Shown here: one piece after another, positions 15,243 to 22,592 of the stretch | Position numbering within the stretch: the stretch's first letter is position 1 | Layout: every line of letters begins with the position of its first letter | Origin: CAYZJB01 sp964478735 | GTDB lineage: Bacteria > CLD3 > SB21 | Length of the DNA: 22,592 nt | Direction of reading: 5' to 3' | NCBI GenBank assembly: GCA_964478735.1 | Contig: CAYZJB010000059.1 | Coordinates: 1 to 22,592, forward strand | Notes under the pieces: model-generated | Databases searched by the model: none | What the model was told of the DNA's origin: nothing | The model's input: only the letters and a program-made list of their open reading frames with translations | Program-made: the position numbers and the translations under genes

Positions 15243-16181
15243 TCAGACCGGAGCTTCATCCGATACGTCAGAAACGACGTTGGCGGACTCCGGAGTGGCC
15301 GTGTCCTTGCGTCGGCTGGCCAGTTGCTGTTCTGCCCGCCGGATCCGTTCCTCATATTCTCTGACGTCGTGCTCGAGCTTGGCCATCTCCGCCTCTACTT
15401 TGGATATCTGTTCCGCTGCGTTTGCCGTCCATTCGCTTTGCCGATCTAAATGAAGGCGCGCGATGATTTTATCCGCTTTTTTCCGAAGTTCCGCCAGCGT
15501 GGAACACGCAATATCATATTTCCGCCGGGTCACGTCGAGATTGGCCCCGATCTCATCCAGGTGTTTTTCGTACTCGGCCTGCCGCCGGTGCCGTTCTTCT
15601 CGGAAGTGGGCCCACCACGCATCGTGTGCCTTCTGAATGTCCCGGATTCGACCGAAACAGACGCGTTTATGTTCCGCCAGCATGTCGCCTCTGCGGTCGT
15701 GGAGTAACTGGCGGGCCTCGTTCAATTTTTGACCGCGAATTTTCATCTCGTTCAATCGTAAACGTCCCTCTTCAACCATGGAGGCTTCAATCAATTGAAC
15801 GATGTGCTCGTACAACGGCTGAGATGTTTTTTTTCGGTTTTCGCGCTCCCGCAACGAGACCACGTGCGCGCGTTTACGAATGGAGGCAAATCGCGACCAC
15901 GCTTTCTCCCGTTCCTCCCGGAAAGGATAACGGACTTTTTTGAACGCCGAATGAACCACGTCGACCAGGGCCCACAGATTTCGCCATCGCACCACTTCGC
16001 CCTGTTCAGCTTTTCCGACCATGTCATCGAGCACCTCGATCCGCTCATTCAATTCCTTAAAATCCAGCGGCGCCGCAAACAAAAACATTCCTTCTCCTTG
16101 CGTTGTCATAGAAACCCGTTGTCGGGTCGGCATGTTAATGCCGTCATCGACTTTAGGCAAGGGTAAAGTCAGGTTATTCAT
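15243..16181 (-). CDS. Coiled-coil protein of unknown function
   Basis: A 312-residue hydrophilic, charged protein with no signal peptide or membrane segment, so probably cytoplasmic. After an N-terminal region (about 1-95, with FKELNERIEVLDDM), most of the remainder is long helices rich in E, K and R with heptad character (about 95-300), including EAEMAKLEHDVREYEERIRR near the end. The tail is Ser/Val/Asp-rich. A stretch around 70-110 (FKKVRYPFREEREKAW) recalls DUF349-type helices only weakly, and I do not assign it. ATG 16181 has no clear ribosome binding site. It faces the MBL gene across 48 bases and converges with dedA with three bases between the stop codons. Confidence 0.75.
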   Translation of the reverse strand: MNNLTLPLPKVDDGINMPTRQRVSMTTQGEGMFLFAAPLDFKELNERIEVLDDMVGKAEQGEVVRWRNLWALVDVVHSAFKKVRYPFREEREKAWSRFASIRKRAHVVSLRERENRKKTSQPLYEHIVQLIEASMVEEGRLRLNEMKIRGQKLNEARQLLHDRRGDMLAEHKRVCFGRIRDIQKAHDAWWAHFREERHRRQAEYEKHLDEIGANLDVTRRKYDIACSTLAELRKKADKIIARLHLDRQSEWTANAAEQISKVEAEMAKLEHDVREYEERIRRAEQQLASRRKDTATPESANVVSDVSDEAPV

Positions 16182-16229
16182 AAAAATTTGTATTGAAATA
16201 CGGATGGCGTCATCAAAATAAATCGACGC

Positions 16230-17621
16230 CTATCGCTCGGTCGGCAGCCCGTCCTGTACCCATCGGTTGATCCCGCCCTGCATATTGATCACGTTAGTAA
16301 AACCGTGGCGACGTAGCACACTCGCGGCAATACTGGAACGGCTTCCCCCCGAACAGTATAAAACGAGTTTTCGATTCTTTGGCAGCTCCGTCAGACGGTC
16401 CCGAAGGTAACCGCCGTGAACATGACGCGCCCCTGGAATGTGGATCGCACGGTATTCCGACGTTGCACGCACGTCGAGCAGCATCAGGTCGTTCATCGAC
16501 TGATGTACTTCTTGTGGAGATAACGTCGTCAGGTCCTCGGTCGGCAATCCGGCATCGGCCCATTCGCCCGGATCGGGAAGATAGCCGGCCACCTGATCGA
16601 GACCGACCCGCAAGAGCGCACGAACCAATGACGGCACGCGATGCGGCGGCGCAACAAGAATGACGGGAACACTGTACTCCAGCAGCCAGCCGCTCCACGT
16701 CGAAAACGAATCGTTATCCTGAATGTGCAGGCACCCCGCGATGTGCCGTTCGGCGAACGCCCTGTTGCCCCGCGTATCCACGATGACGGCCCCTTGCGAT
16801 ACGGCCGCCTGAACGTCATCGACGGAAAGCCGCGGCACGTCCGGCACCGATGTCACGAGCTTGCGTTCGACTTTGTTCAGTTGTTTCATCATGGCAAAGT
16901 ATTTCGGAGGCTCCGGCTGTCCATCGAGCAATGCCGACACGAAGGCGTCTTCGGAACCGATCTGCAACGCCCAGTTCGCCAGTTTTTCATAGCCGACCGT
17001 GCTGCTCGGAACGGCGCCCAGCGCTTTACCGCAGGCCGACCCGGCCCCGTGTCCGGGCCATACTTGGATATGATCGGGTAACGTGCGAAAACGATCGAGC
17101 GATCGGAACATCTGACGTGCCCCCTCTTCCTGCGTTCCTTTGATTCCTGCCGCTTTCTCGAGCAGATCCGGACGTCCGACGTCGCCGACAAAAACAAAAT
17201 CACCCGTAAACATCATCACGGGATGAGAACTCGCTGGTACGTCCGTTAAAATAAAACTGATATGCTCCGGCGTGTGACCGGGCGTGTGCCAGACGTCGAG
17301 GACCAAATTCCCTACTTGAATCCGGCTGCCGTCTTTCAATCCCGTGTGCGGAAAATCGTACGCCCAGTCCGGACCTCCCTCCTTCGAAAGGAGCATCTCC
17401 GCGCCCGTCAAAGCGGCCAGCTCGCGTGCGCCGCTGAGAAAATCCGCGTGAATGTGCGTCTCCGTAACGTGCGTGATCGTGAGCTGCTCCGCTTTGGCCA
17501 CATCGAGATACGTGTCCACGTCCCGTTTGGGATCGATCACGATCGCCCGACCGGTGGCCTGACAACCGATCACATAACTCGCCTGCGCCAGACCGCGTTC
17601 ATAAACATGCCTGAAAAACAT
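16230..17621 (-). CDS. CstB-like persulfide dioxygenase: MBL fold plus two rhodanese domains
   Basis: A 463-residue cytosolic protein. The N-terminal ETHE1-like metallo-beta-lactamase fold has THIHAD (H56, H58, D60), TPGH (H116) and FTGD (D141), including the residues used for a mononuclear iron site. The first rhodanese domain (about 265-350) lacks a catalytic cysteine. The second (about 368-460) has C423 in LYCSGGSRS. This domain order matches CstB of Staphylococcus aureus, which oxidises persulfides and yields thiosulfate; that activity is inferred here. GGAGG lies five bases before ATG 17621. The gene is divergent from an ArsR-family repressor and the space between holds palindromic sites, so it is likely repressed until sulfide or persulfide is present. 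Confidence 0.9.
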   Translation of the reverse strand: MFFRHVYERGLAQASYVIGCQATGRAIVIDPKRDVDTYLDVAKAEQLTITHVTETHIHADFLSGARELAALTGAEMLLSKEGGPDWAYDFPHTGLKDGSRIQVGNLVLDVWHTPGHTPEHISFILTDVPASSHPVMMFTGDFVFVGDVGRPDLLEKAAGIKGTQEEGARQMFRSLDRFRTLPDHIQVWPGHGAGSACGKALGAVPSSTVGYEKLANWALQIGSEDAFVSALLDGQPEPPKYFAMMKQLNKVERKLVTSVPDVPRLSVDDVQAAVSQGAVIVDTRGNRAFAERHIAGCLHIQDNDSFSTWSGWLLEYSVPVILVAPPHRVPSLVRALLRVGLDQVAGYLPDPGEWADAGLPTEDLTTLSPQEVHQSMNDLMLLDVRATSEYRAIHIPGARHVHGGYLRDRLTELPKNRKLVLYCSGGSRSSIAASVLRRHGFTNVINMQGGINRWVQDGLPTER

Positions 17622-17649
17622 TCATCCTCCGTTTGATCAGCAAAGTACT

Positions 17650-17671
17650 ATATGCGCATATTAGAAAATAT
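17650..17671. promoter_or_regulatory. Palindromic operator candidates between the PDO and ArsR genes
   Basis: A perfect 12-base palindrome, ATATGCGCATAT (17650-17661), overlaps an inverted repeat ATATT-AGAA-AATAT (17658-17671) in the divergent intergenic region. AT-rich palindromes of this size are typical for ArsR-type repressors. Binding is inferred. Confidence 0.6.
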
Positions 17672-17709
17672 CACTTGCCGGACTCGCCCGACCGCATTAT
17701 TATTTCAGT

Positions 17710-18042
17710 ATGAAAAAACATGAAAAATTGCCGTCTGAATCTCTTGAGCTGGTGGCCCGGCGTTTCAAGGCCCTGTCCGATCCGACCCGCCTTCGCATTC
17801 TCCAGACGATCTGGGACGAAGAATGGACCGTGCAGGACATCGTCAAAGCCGTCGAAACCAGTCAGGTCAATGTCTCCAAACATCTGGCCGTACTCTACGA
17901 AGCCGGATTTGTCCGTCGCCGCAAAGAGGGCCTCTACACCTATTACCGGATCACGGACAAGTGGGTCCTGCAGCTCTGCAATGTCGTCTGCGATAACTTA
18001 CGCACTTCGCTCAACGATCAGATCCGCGCACTGTCAATGTGA
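17710..18042 (+). CDS. ArsR/SmtB-family transcriptional repressor, probably sulfide/persulfide-responsive
   Basis: A 110-residue winged-helix regulator: FKALSDPTRLRILQTIW at 20-36, and the recognition region QVNVSKHLAVLYEAGFV (52-68) with the wing YTYYRITDKW (76-85). The only cysteines are C90 and C94 in LQLCNVVCDNL. The SqrR/BigR persulfide sensors use two distant cysteines, so the mechanism here would differ. Its divergent position next to the persulfide dioxygenase and the shared palindrome suggest that it represses that gene and itself. Metal sensing is an alternative. ATG 17710 lacks a clear ribosome binding site. The last nine bases overlap nadB on the other strand. Confidence 0.88.
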   Translation: MKKHEKLPSESLELVARRFKALSDPTRLRILQTIWDEEWTVQDIVKAVETSQVNVSKHLAVLYEAGFVRRRKEGLYTYYRITDKWVLQLCNVVCDNLRTSLNDQIRALSM

Positions 18043-19644
18043 ATCGTTGTCATACGTGGTTATGACCGTATCGCGCGCCCATTCCCGGTCGTTCCGTTCG
18101 GGGTAATCCGTCGTAAAATGCAGGCCGCGACTTTCCTTTCGCATTTTCGCGCACCGAACAATGAGCTTCGCTACCTTCGCCAGATTTCGTAATTCGATCA
18201 ACCCCTCCGTGACTTTCGTACGCTTGTAAAAATCTTCGATCTCGTTGACGATCAGTTGAATGCGGCGTTCGGCGCGTTCCAGCCGCAGATCGGAGCGGAC
18301 GATTCCCACGTAGTCCCACATGATCTGTTGAACCTCGGCCCGATTGTGTTCGATCAGCACCCACTCTTCCGTATCGAACGTCCCGCTGTCGTCCCAGTCG
18401 GGCAGATCGTTGTGAAGCGGCGTTTCACGTATACGTCGTGAGGCGCTTTGAAAAACGCGATCGCCGAATACCACGGCTTCCAGGAGCGAGTTGCTCGCCA
18501 GACGGTTGGCGCCGTGAACGCCCGTACACGCCACTTCTCCGCATGCATACAGCGAATCGATGTTCGTTTCGCCCCATAAATTCGTCACCACTCCGCCGCA
18601 CATGTAATGCGCCGCGGGTACGACCGGTACCGGTTCGCGTGTGATGTCGAGTTTGTGCCGCAGACACTGCTCATAAATATTCGGAAAATGGTCTTGGACC
18701 CCCTCGGGGGTCAGATGCCGCAAATCCAGATACACGCAGGCATCGCCGCGTTTTTTGATTTCCGCGTCGATCGCGCGGGCCACGATGTCCCTTGGCGCCA
18801 GCTCTTTCCGGTGATCGTATTTTTCCATAAACCGTTCGCCCGCGGAATTGATCAAAACAGCGCCGTATCCGCGCACCGCTTCGCTGATCAAAAACGATTT
18901 CGCGTCCGGATGATACAGCGTCGTCGGATGAAATTGCATGAACTCCAGATTGGCGACCCGCGCCCCCGCACGATAGGCCATGGCGATGCCATCGCCCGTG
19001 GCAATGGACGGGTTGGTCGTATGACGATACACGTGCCCGCATCCGCCGGAACATAAGATCGTGATCCGCGCCGCAAACGTGACGACGCGTCCGGTCGCCG
19101 GTTCAAGTGCGTACGTACCGAAACAATGGATTTGATCCGATCGAGGCTGGCCCAGATGATGTTCCGTGATCACCTCGAGGCAAACATGATTTTCAAAAAC
19201 GCGGATATTGGGGTTCGATTGCACGGCATGCACGAGCGCCCGTTCGATCTCGCGGCCGGTCAGATCTTTCGCGTGCAGGATCCGGTGACGCGAATGCCCA
19301 CCTTCACGCCCCAGATCAAATGCGTTCGCCTGACGGGTAAACTGTACGCCGAACTCGATCAGGTCCCGGATGGCCTTCGGTCCCTGTCGTACGATCAACT
19401 CCACGGCGTCTTCGTGACACAGGCCCGCGCCCGCCGTCAGCGTGTCGTCGATGTGCAGTTCGAAACTATCGTCCGAAGACATGACGGACGCGATGCCGCC
19501 CTGGGCGTAGTTCGTGTTACTCTCGGTGTCTGATTTTTTGGTAATGATGGCAACCGTGCCGACCCCGGCGCACTTCAACGCCGTGGATAATCCGGCAATA
19601 CCACTGCCGATAATGAGAAAGTCCGTATGGACCGGTGAAGACAT
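18034..19644 (-). CDS. nadB: L-aspartate oxidase
   Basis: A 536-residue FAD flavoenzyme that oxidises L-aspartate to iminoaspartate, the first step of de novo NAD synthesis. The sequence has the Rossmann motif IIGSGIAGLS (11-20), the NTNYAQGGIA motif (43-52), GREGGHSRHRI, FHPTTLY with a catalytic-type histidine, the APRDIVARAID arginine motif, PAAHYMCGGV, and GVHGANRLASNSLLEAVVFG near the C-terminal half. The length is normal. Nine bases separate its ATG from the pyrG stop codon, so it is likely co-transcribed with pyrG. There is no nadA or nadC nearby. No clear ribosome binding site precedes ATG 19644. Confidence 0.96.
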   Translation of the reverse strand: MSSPVHTDFLIIGSGIAGLSTALKCAGVGTVAIITKKSDTESNTNYAQGGIASVMSSDDSFELHIDDTLTAGAGLCHEDAVELIVRQGPKAIRDLIEFGVQFTRQANAFDLGREGGHSRHRILHAKDLTGREIERALVHAVQSNPNIRVFENHVCLEVITEHHLGQPRSDQIHCFGTYALEPATGRVVTFAARITILCSGGCGHVYRHTTNPSIATGDGIAMAYRAGARVANLEFMQFHPTTLYHPDAKSFLISEAVRGYGAVLINSAGERFMEKYDHRKELAPRDIVARAIDAEIKKRGDACVYLDLRHLTPEGVQDHFPNIYEQCLRHKLDITREPVPVVPAAHYMCGGVVTNLWGETNIDSLYACGEVACTGVHGANRLASNSLLEAVVFGDRVFQSASRRIRETPLHNDLPDWDDSGTFDTEEWVLIEHNRAEVQQIMWDYVGIVRSDLRLERAERRIQLIVNEIEDFYKRTKVTEGLIELRNLAKVAKLIVRCAKMRKESRGLHFTTDYPERNDREWARDTVITTYDNDSH

Positions 19645-19653
19645 TCGTCGAAC

Positions 19654-21321
19654 TTAAACGGCGACGGCGGCCTTCATCCGCGGGTTCACCCCGGCCGTCT
19701 GCGGCTCGGACAAACGTAAGCGATGCTCGATGGCTGCACGAACGAACTCACGGAAGAGCGGATGGGCCTTGATCGCACGGGATTTAAGTTCGGGATGGAA
19801 CTGCACGCCGACGAACCAGGGATGTTGGGGATACTCGATCATCTCGACCAGTTTGTAATCGGGCGACATCCCGCAGAACGTCATGCCGTTTTTTTCGAAA
19901 ACAGGGATGTACTCGTTGTTGAATTCATACCGGTGCCGGTGTCTTTCTTTGATCAGTTCCGCGCCGTAGGCGTGGAAGGCACGCGTGGCTTTCTTAACGA
20001 CGCATGGATACGCCCCGAGGCGCATGGTCGCGCCCATGTCCGTCACCTGGCGCTGTGATTCCATCAGGTCGATGACGGGATATTTGGTTTTCCTGTTAAA
20101 CTCGCTGCTGTTGGCGCCGTCCAGTTTGCAGACGTTCCGGGCAAACTCGATGCTTGCGCATTGCATACCGAGACAAATACCGAAAAACGGGATGCGCTTT
20201 TCCCTCGCGTATTGAATCGCGCTCACCATGCCTTCGATCCCGCGCGATCCGAATCCTCCAGGAACCAGGATGCCGTCAACGCGGCCGAAAAACGGTTCGC
20301 AACCCTCCTCTTCTACGCGCGTCGAATCGATCCACTCAATGTCGACTTTGGCGTCGTTTTCAACGCCGGCGTGGACGAACGATTCGATGATGCTCTTGTA
20401 GGCATCGGGAAGCCCGGTGTACTTGCCGCAGACTGCTATCCGGACGTGACGTTCGGCGTGATATACTTTATCGACCATTTTTTCCCACGACGAAAGGTCG
20501 CCGTCCTCCGGGCGCAGGCTGAGACGTTTGAGTACCATTTTATCCAGGCCGTTGTGGTGCATGATGAGGGGGACTTCGTAGATCGACTTGACGTCCGATG
20601 CTTCGATGACCGCGTCGGACACGACGTTACAAAACAGACCGATCTTTTTCCGCATCTCGGACGAGAGCGGCCGTTCCGTACGGCACAACAAGATATCGGG
20701 CTGAATACCGATCTCCCGCAATCGCATGACGCTGTGCTGCGTCGGTTTTGTTTTCAATTCGTCGGCGGCGCGGATGAACGGAACCAGCGTGACGTGAATA
20801 TTGATCGTGTTTTTGGGGCCTTCTTCGAGGCAGAACTGACGGATCGCTTCGAGAAACGGCAGGCTTTCGATGTCGCCGACGGTTCCGCCGATCTCGGAAA
20901 TCACGACGTCGTATTCGGAAAGGCTGCGGATGCGGTCTTTGATCTCGTCCGTGATATGCGGAATGACTTGTACGGTTGCTCCCAGATAATCGCCGTGGCG
21001 TTCGCGATCGATAACCGCTTTGTAGATCTTGCCCGTGGTGTGGCTGTTTTTGGCCGACATGTTGATGTCGATGAAGCGCTCGTAATGCCCGAGGTCGAGG
21101 TCGGTTTCCGCTCCGTCATCGGTGACGAACACTTCACCGTGTTGATACGGACTCATCGTCCCGGGATCGACGTTGATATAGGGATCGAATTTCTGGATCG
21201 TCACGGACAATCCGCGGGATTTCAGGAGCATCCCGAGGCTTGCGGAAGCGATTCCTTTCCCCAGCGAGGAAATGACGCCGCCGGTTACAAAAATGTACTT
21301 CGTTTGACTTTTTTTTGGCAT
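19654..21321 (-). CDS. pyrG: CTP synthase
   Basis: A 555-residue enzyme that makes CTP from UTP with ATP and glutamine. The synthetase domain has KYIFVTGGVISSLGKGI (8-24), DPGTMSPYQHGEVFV (52-66) and SEIGGTVGDIESLPFLEAIR (142-161). The glutamine amidotransferase domain has PGGFGSRGIEG (354-364), the nucleophile C383 in GICLG, and H509/E511 in VQFHPE. The length is typical. The gatC terminator ends about 30 bases upstream, so pyrG should have its own promoter, which I could not identify. It precedes nadB in the same direction. Confidence 0.97.
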   Translation of the reverse strand: MPKKSQTKYIFVTGGVISSLGKGIASASLGMLLKSRGLSVTIQKFDPYINVDPGTMSPYQHGEVFVTDDGAETDLDLGHYERFIDINMSAKNSHTTGKIYKAVIDRERHGDYLGATVQVIPHITDEIKDRIRSLSEYDVVISEIGGTVGDIESLPFLEAIRQFCLEEGPKNTINIHVTLVPFIRAADELKTKPTQHSVMRLREIGIQPDILLCRTERPLSSEMRKKIGLFCNVVSDAVIEASDVKSIYEVPLIMHHNGLDKMVLKRLSLRPEDGDLSSWEKMVDKVYHAERHVRIAVCGKYTGLPDAYKSIIESFVHAGVENDAKVDIEWIDSTRVEEEGCEPFFGRVDGILVPGGFGSRGIEGMVSAIQYAREKRIPFFGICLGMQCASIEFARNVCKLDGANSSEFNRKTKYPVIDLMESQRQVTDMGATMRLGAYPCVVKKATRAFHAYGAELIKERHRHRYEFNNEYIPVFEKNGMTFCGMSPDYKLVEMIEYPQHPWFVGVQFHPELKSRAIKAHPLFREFVRAAIEHRLRLSEPQTAGVNPRMKAAVAV

Positions 21322-21351
21322 GACCCGACCGTTAGATTAAAAAATTGGCAT

Positions 21352-21380
21352 AAAAAAAGGAGACGAGTCCCGTCTCCTTT
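21352..21380 (-). terminator. Intrinsic terminator of gatC
   Basis: On the minus strand AAAGGAGACG pairs with CGTCTCCTTT around a five-base loop, followed by a run of seven T (A-run 21352-21358 on the + strand). It starts five bases after the gatC stop codon and ends 30 bases before pyrG. Confidence 0.9.
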
Positions 21381-21385
21381 GGCCT

Positions 21386-21670
21386 TTAACTGACAACTTT
21401 CGGTACCACGAAGTACTGCCAGTTTTTCTGCGGCGCGTTCATCAGCGCCTCGTCGACGCTGAGACACTCCTGCAACTCGTCTTCGCGGAATACGTTGGGA
21501 TAGTCGATCGGATGGTACGTGATCTCCACGTCGTCGGTGTCCAATTCGTTCAGTTTATCGACGTACTGCAGGATGCGGTTGAGCTGTTCGGTATACTTCG
21601 ACAATTCCGCGTCGTCAAAACGCAGGTGGGCGAGTTCGGCGATCTTGCGCACATCATCCATCGTAACCAT
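21386..21670 (-). CDS. gatC: Asp-tRNA(Asn)/Glu-tRNA(Gln) amidotransferase subunit C
   Basis: A 94-residue small subunit of the GatCAB complex, which converts mischarged Glu-tRNA(Gln) or Asp-tRNA(Asn) to the amide form. The sequence has the usual VRKIAELAHLRF start, the LNRILQYVDKLNELDT helix (about 30-45), and an FREDELQECLSVDEALMNAP tail, all typical of GatC. Two starts are possible: ATG 21670 and ATG 21661. The predicted promoter starts transcription near 21672, so the first would be essentially leaderless. gatA and gatB are not adjacent, and a terminator closes the gene. Confidence 0.93.
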   Translation of the reverse strand: MVTMDDVRKIAELAHLRFDDAELSKYTEQLNRILQYVDKLNELDTDDVEITYHPIDYPNVFREDELQECLSVDEALMNAPQKNWQYFVVPKVVS

Positions 21671-21678
21671 AACACAGC

Positions 21679-21707
21679 AATATAGGCCAAAGCCCTGCGA
21701 ATGTCAA
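21679..21707 (-). promoter_or_regulatory. Strong sigma70-type promoter of gatC
   Basis: On the minus strand TTGACA (21707-21702), 17 bases, TATATT (21684-21679). This is a full consensus -35 and a five-of-six -10 at optimal spacing. It predicts initiation about two bases before ATG 21670. Confidence 0.8.
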
Positions 21708-21909
21708 CGAAAGGGATTTTTTGTAAGTATAGAATAAATTTGCCGCTTGTTCCTGAACATCATCATATTAGAAAATTGCGCTTAAAAAAATTATGCCGAT
21801 TGATCGTGACTATCCGGAACTTCTATCATCCTTCCATTCTGACAAGTTCCATAGCCTTAGCAGGTTTGTTGAAAAGCTGATGTCTTAAATTTCCTGTAAA
21901 AAGAAAAAT
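21708..21909. other. AT-rich intergenic stretch without recognised genes
   Basis: About 200 bases between the gatC promoter and the transposase leader. No ORF, RNA gene or clear repeat was recognised. The left end of the IS256-type element probably lies in here, but I could not fix its terminal inverted repeat. Confidence 0.4.
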
Positions 21910-21966
21910 GGCGTAGCGGTTTAGTAAATTGAATTGCATTACAAAACTAAACCAGGAGACTACGCC
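21910..21966 (+). promoter_or_regulatory. Long hairpin enclosing the transposase ribosome binding site
   Basis: GGCGTAG (21910-21916) pairs with CTACGCC (21960-21966), and GGTTTAGT (21918-21925) pairs with ACTAAACC (21946-21953). AGGAG (21954-21958) sits in the asymmetric internal loop and the last stem base abuts ATG 21967. A structure like this could hide the ribosome binding site in mRNAs that read in from outside the element. Confidence 0.65.
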
Positions 21967-22592
21967 ATGAAGAAAGCCGCTGGATCGGATTCGCAATGAA
22001 ATAGAAGAGCTTTTAAGAAGGGGAGCCGATCCATCGGGGGATTTTCTGTCGGAGTTGGTTCGTCAAGGGAGCCGGAGAATGATTCAGGAGATCCTGGAAA
22101 AGGAGGTTCTTGATGCTCTAGGCCGTAAGAGCGATGAGCGGCGCAAGGAGGGTCAAGAGGGATATCGAAATGGCTATCAACGCAAGCGCCTCAAGAGCGG
22201 CGAGGGCATGATCGAGCCGATCCGGCCGTCACCAAGACTCTGGCCCAGGGAATCATCGAACGTTATGCGGGCTTGTATCCTTCGGCGATCGATTGTTTTC
22301 AAAAAGATTTTGACGAGTGTGTGCAGTATATGCAGTTTCCCATCGGCCATCACAAGTTGATCCGCACGACCAACCTGCTCGAACGCTCGTTCTTAGAACA
22401 GAAACGGCGCACGAATACGATTCCGAAATTCTTTGATGAGAAGAGTTGCCTAAAATTGGTCTACGCGGTCCTGATTCGAGTCAGTGAGCGCTGGCAGCGT
22501 GTGAAGATGACGGACTGGGACCTAACGTTGCTCAAGCAATTGAGAAAGCTCAAAGGCTGGAACGATGAGGCAGGCTGGATATCCCGAAAAAT
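21967..22592 (+). pseudogene. IS256-family transposase remnant, internally deleted, running off the window
   Basis: The N-terminal part reads IRNEIEELLRRG ... LVRQGSRRMIQEILEKEVL ... GYRNGYQRKRLKSGEGMIEP, and the C-terminal part reads AVTKTLAQGIIERYAG ... HHKLIRTTNLLERSF ... EKSCLKLVYAVLIRVSERWQ. Both are typical of IS256/Mutator-type transposases. The two parts meet around 22215-22228 in different frames, and most of the catalytic core between them is missing: about 85 plus 122 residues remain of an expected about 400. One extra A near 21973-21975 also breaks the frame after MKK; dropping it restores MKKPLDRIRNE. The C-terminal part is open to the window end, so its stop codon and the right end are outside. 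The protein is almost certainly inactive; the element could move only with help from a relative. Confidence 0.88.

Larger units (their letters stand above)
21910..22592 (+). mobile_element. Partial IS256-type insertion sequence, deletion derivative
   Basis: The transposase remnant plus its leader hairpin mark an IS256-family element; its left boundary lies at or upstream of 21910 and its right end is beyond the window. The internal deletion makes it non-autonomous. It sits next to gatC without cutting any recognised gene. Confidence 0.75.

Noticed and set aside
21322..21385. A pyrG attenuator of the Bacillus type
   Set aside because: In that mechanism extra G residues pair with a pyrimidine-rich 5' arm of the terminator; here the 5' arm is purine-rich (AAAGGAGACG), and the hairpin fits as a simple gatC terminator.
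20161..21393. A 410-residue + strand ORF opposite pyrG
   Set aside because: It lies wholly antisense to a clearly conserved CTP synthase and shows no recognisable motif; long antisense ORFs are expected from codon bias in such genes.

Overview
The window looks like a chromosomal segment of a Gram-negative bacterium of the FCB type (Bacteroidota, Ignavibacteriota, Calditrichota or a relative). The evidence is an Oar-like TonB-dependent receptor with an N-terminal carboxypeptidase-regulatory-like domain, a DUF5686 protein with the same kind of domain, other outer-membrane barrels, and a promoter resembling the Bacteroidota TTTG / TAnnTTTG type. Some genes still have good GGAGG ribosome binding sites. 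The phylum is an inference; no rRNA gene is present.

Layout. 1-3.3 kb: an Oar-like TonB-dependent receptor on the + strand, broken by indels, closed by a strong bidirectional terminator. 3.4-6.9 kb: a minus-strand cluster of ICMT-family membrane methyltransferase, dimethylarginine dimethylaminohydrolase (DDAH)-like enzyme, GNAT-like protein and NAD-dependent epimerase, with overlaps within each gene pair. 7.1-8.3 kb: a single-domain EamA/DMT transporter, a long imperfect inverted repeat, and free methionine-(R)-sulfoxide reductase. 8.4-13.7 kb: an ECF sigma factor and zinc-finger anti-sigma factor facing a divergent set of DUF6249-like membrane protein, repeat-containing lipoprotein and DUF5686 protein. 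13.75-16.2 kb: an outer-membrane barrel with a TTG start, a DedA protein and an unrecognised coiled-coil protein. 16.2-18.0 kb: a CstB-like persulfide dioxygenase-rhodanese divergent from an ArsR-family repressor. 18.0-21.7 kb: nadB, pyrG and gatC on the minus strand. 21.9 kb to the end: an IS256-family transposase remnant with its core deleted.

The most interesting unit is the ECF module. The short sigma/DUF6249 intergenic region carries two divergent promoter-like sites with one architecture, GCAAC(T/C)T-N15-GTC(T/G)(G/A)TT. A related third site (GCAACTC-N15-GTAGATA) lies before the DUF5686 gene and abuts the terminator of the lipoprotein gene. This predicts an autoregulated envelope regulon: sigma, membrane anti-sigma, small membrane protein, lipoprotein with eight about 34-residue repeats, and DUF5686 outer-membrane protein. 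The sulfur module is a second coherent unit, with palindromic sites between the ArsR regulator and the persulfide-oxidising enzyme.

Most family assignments come from motifs and remembered family features; no database search was possible.
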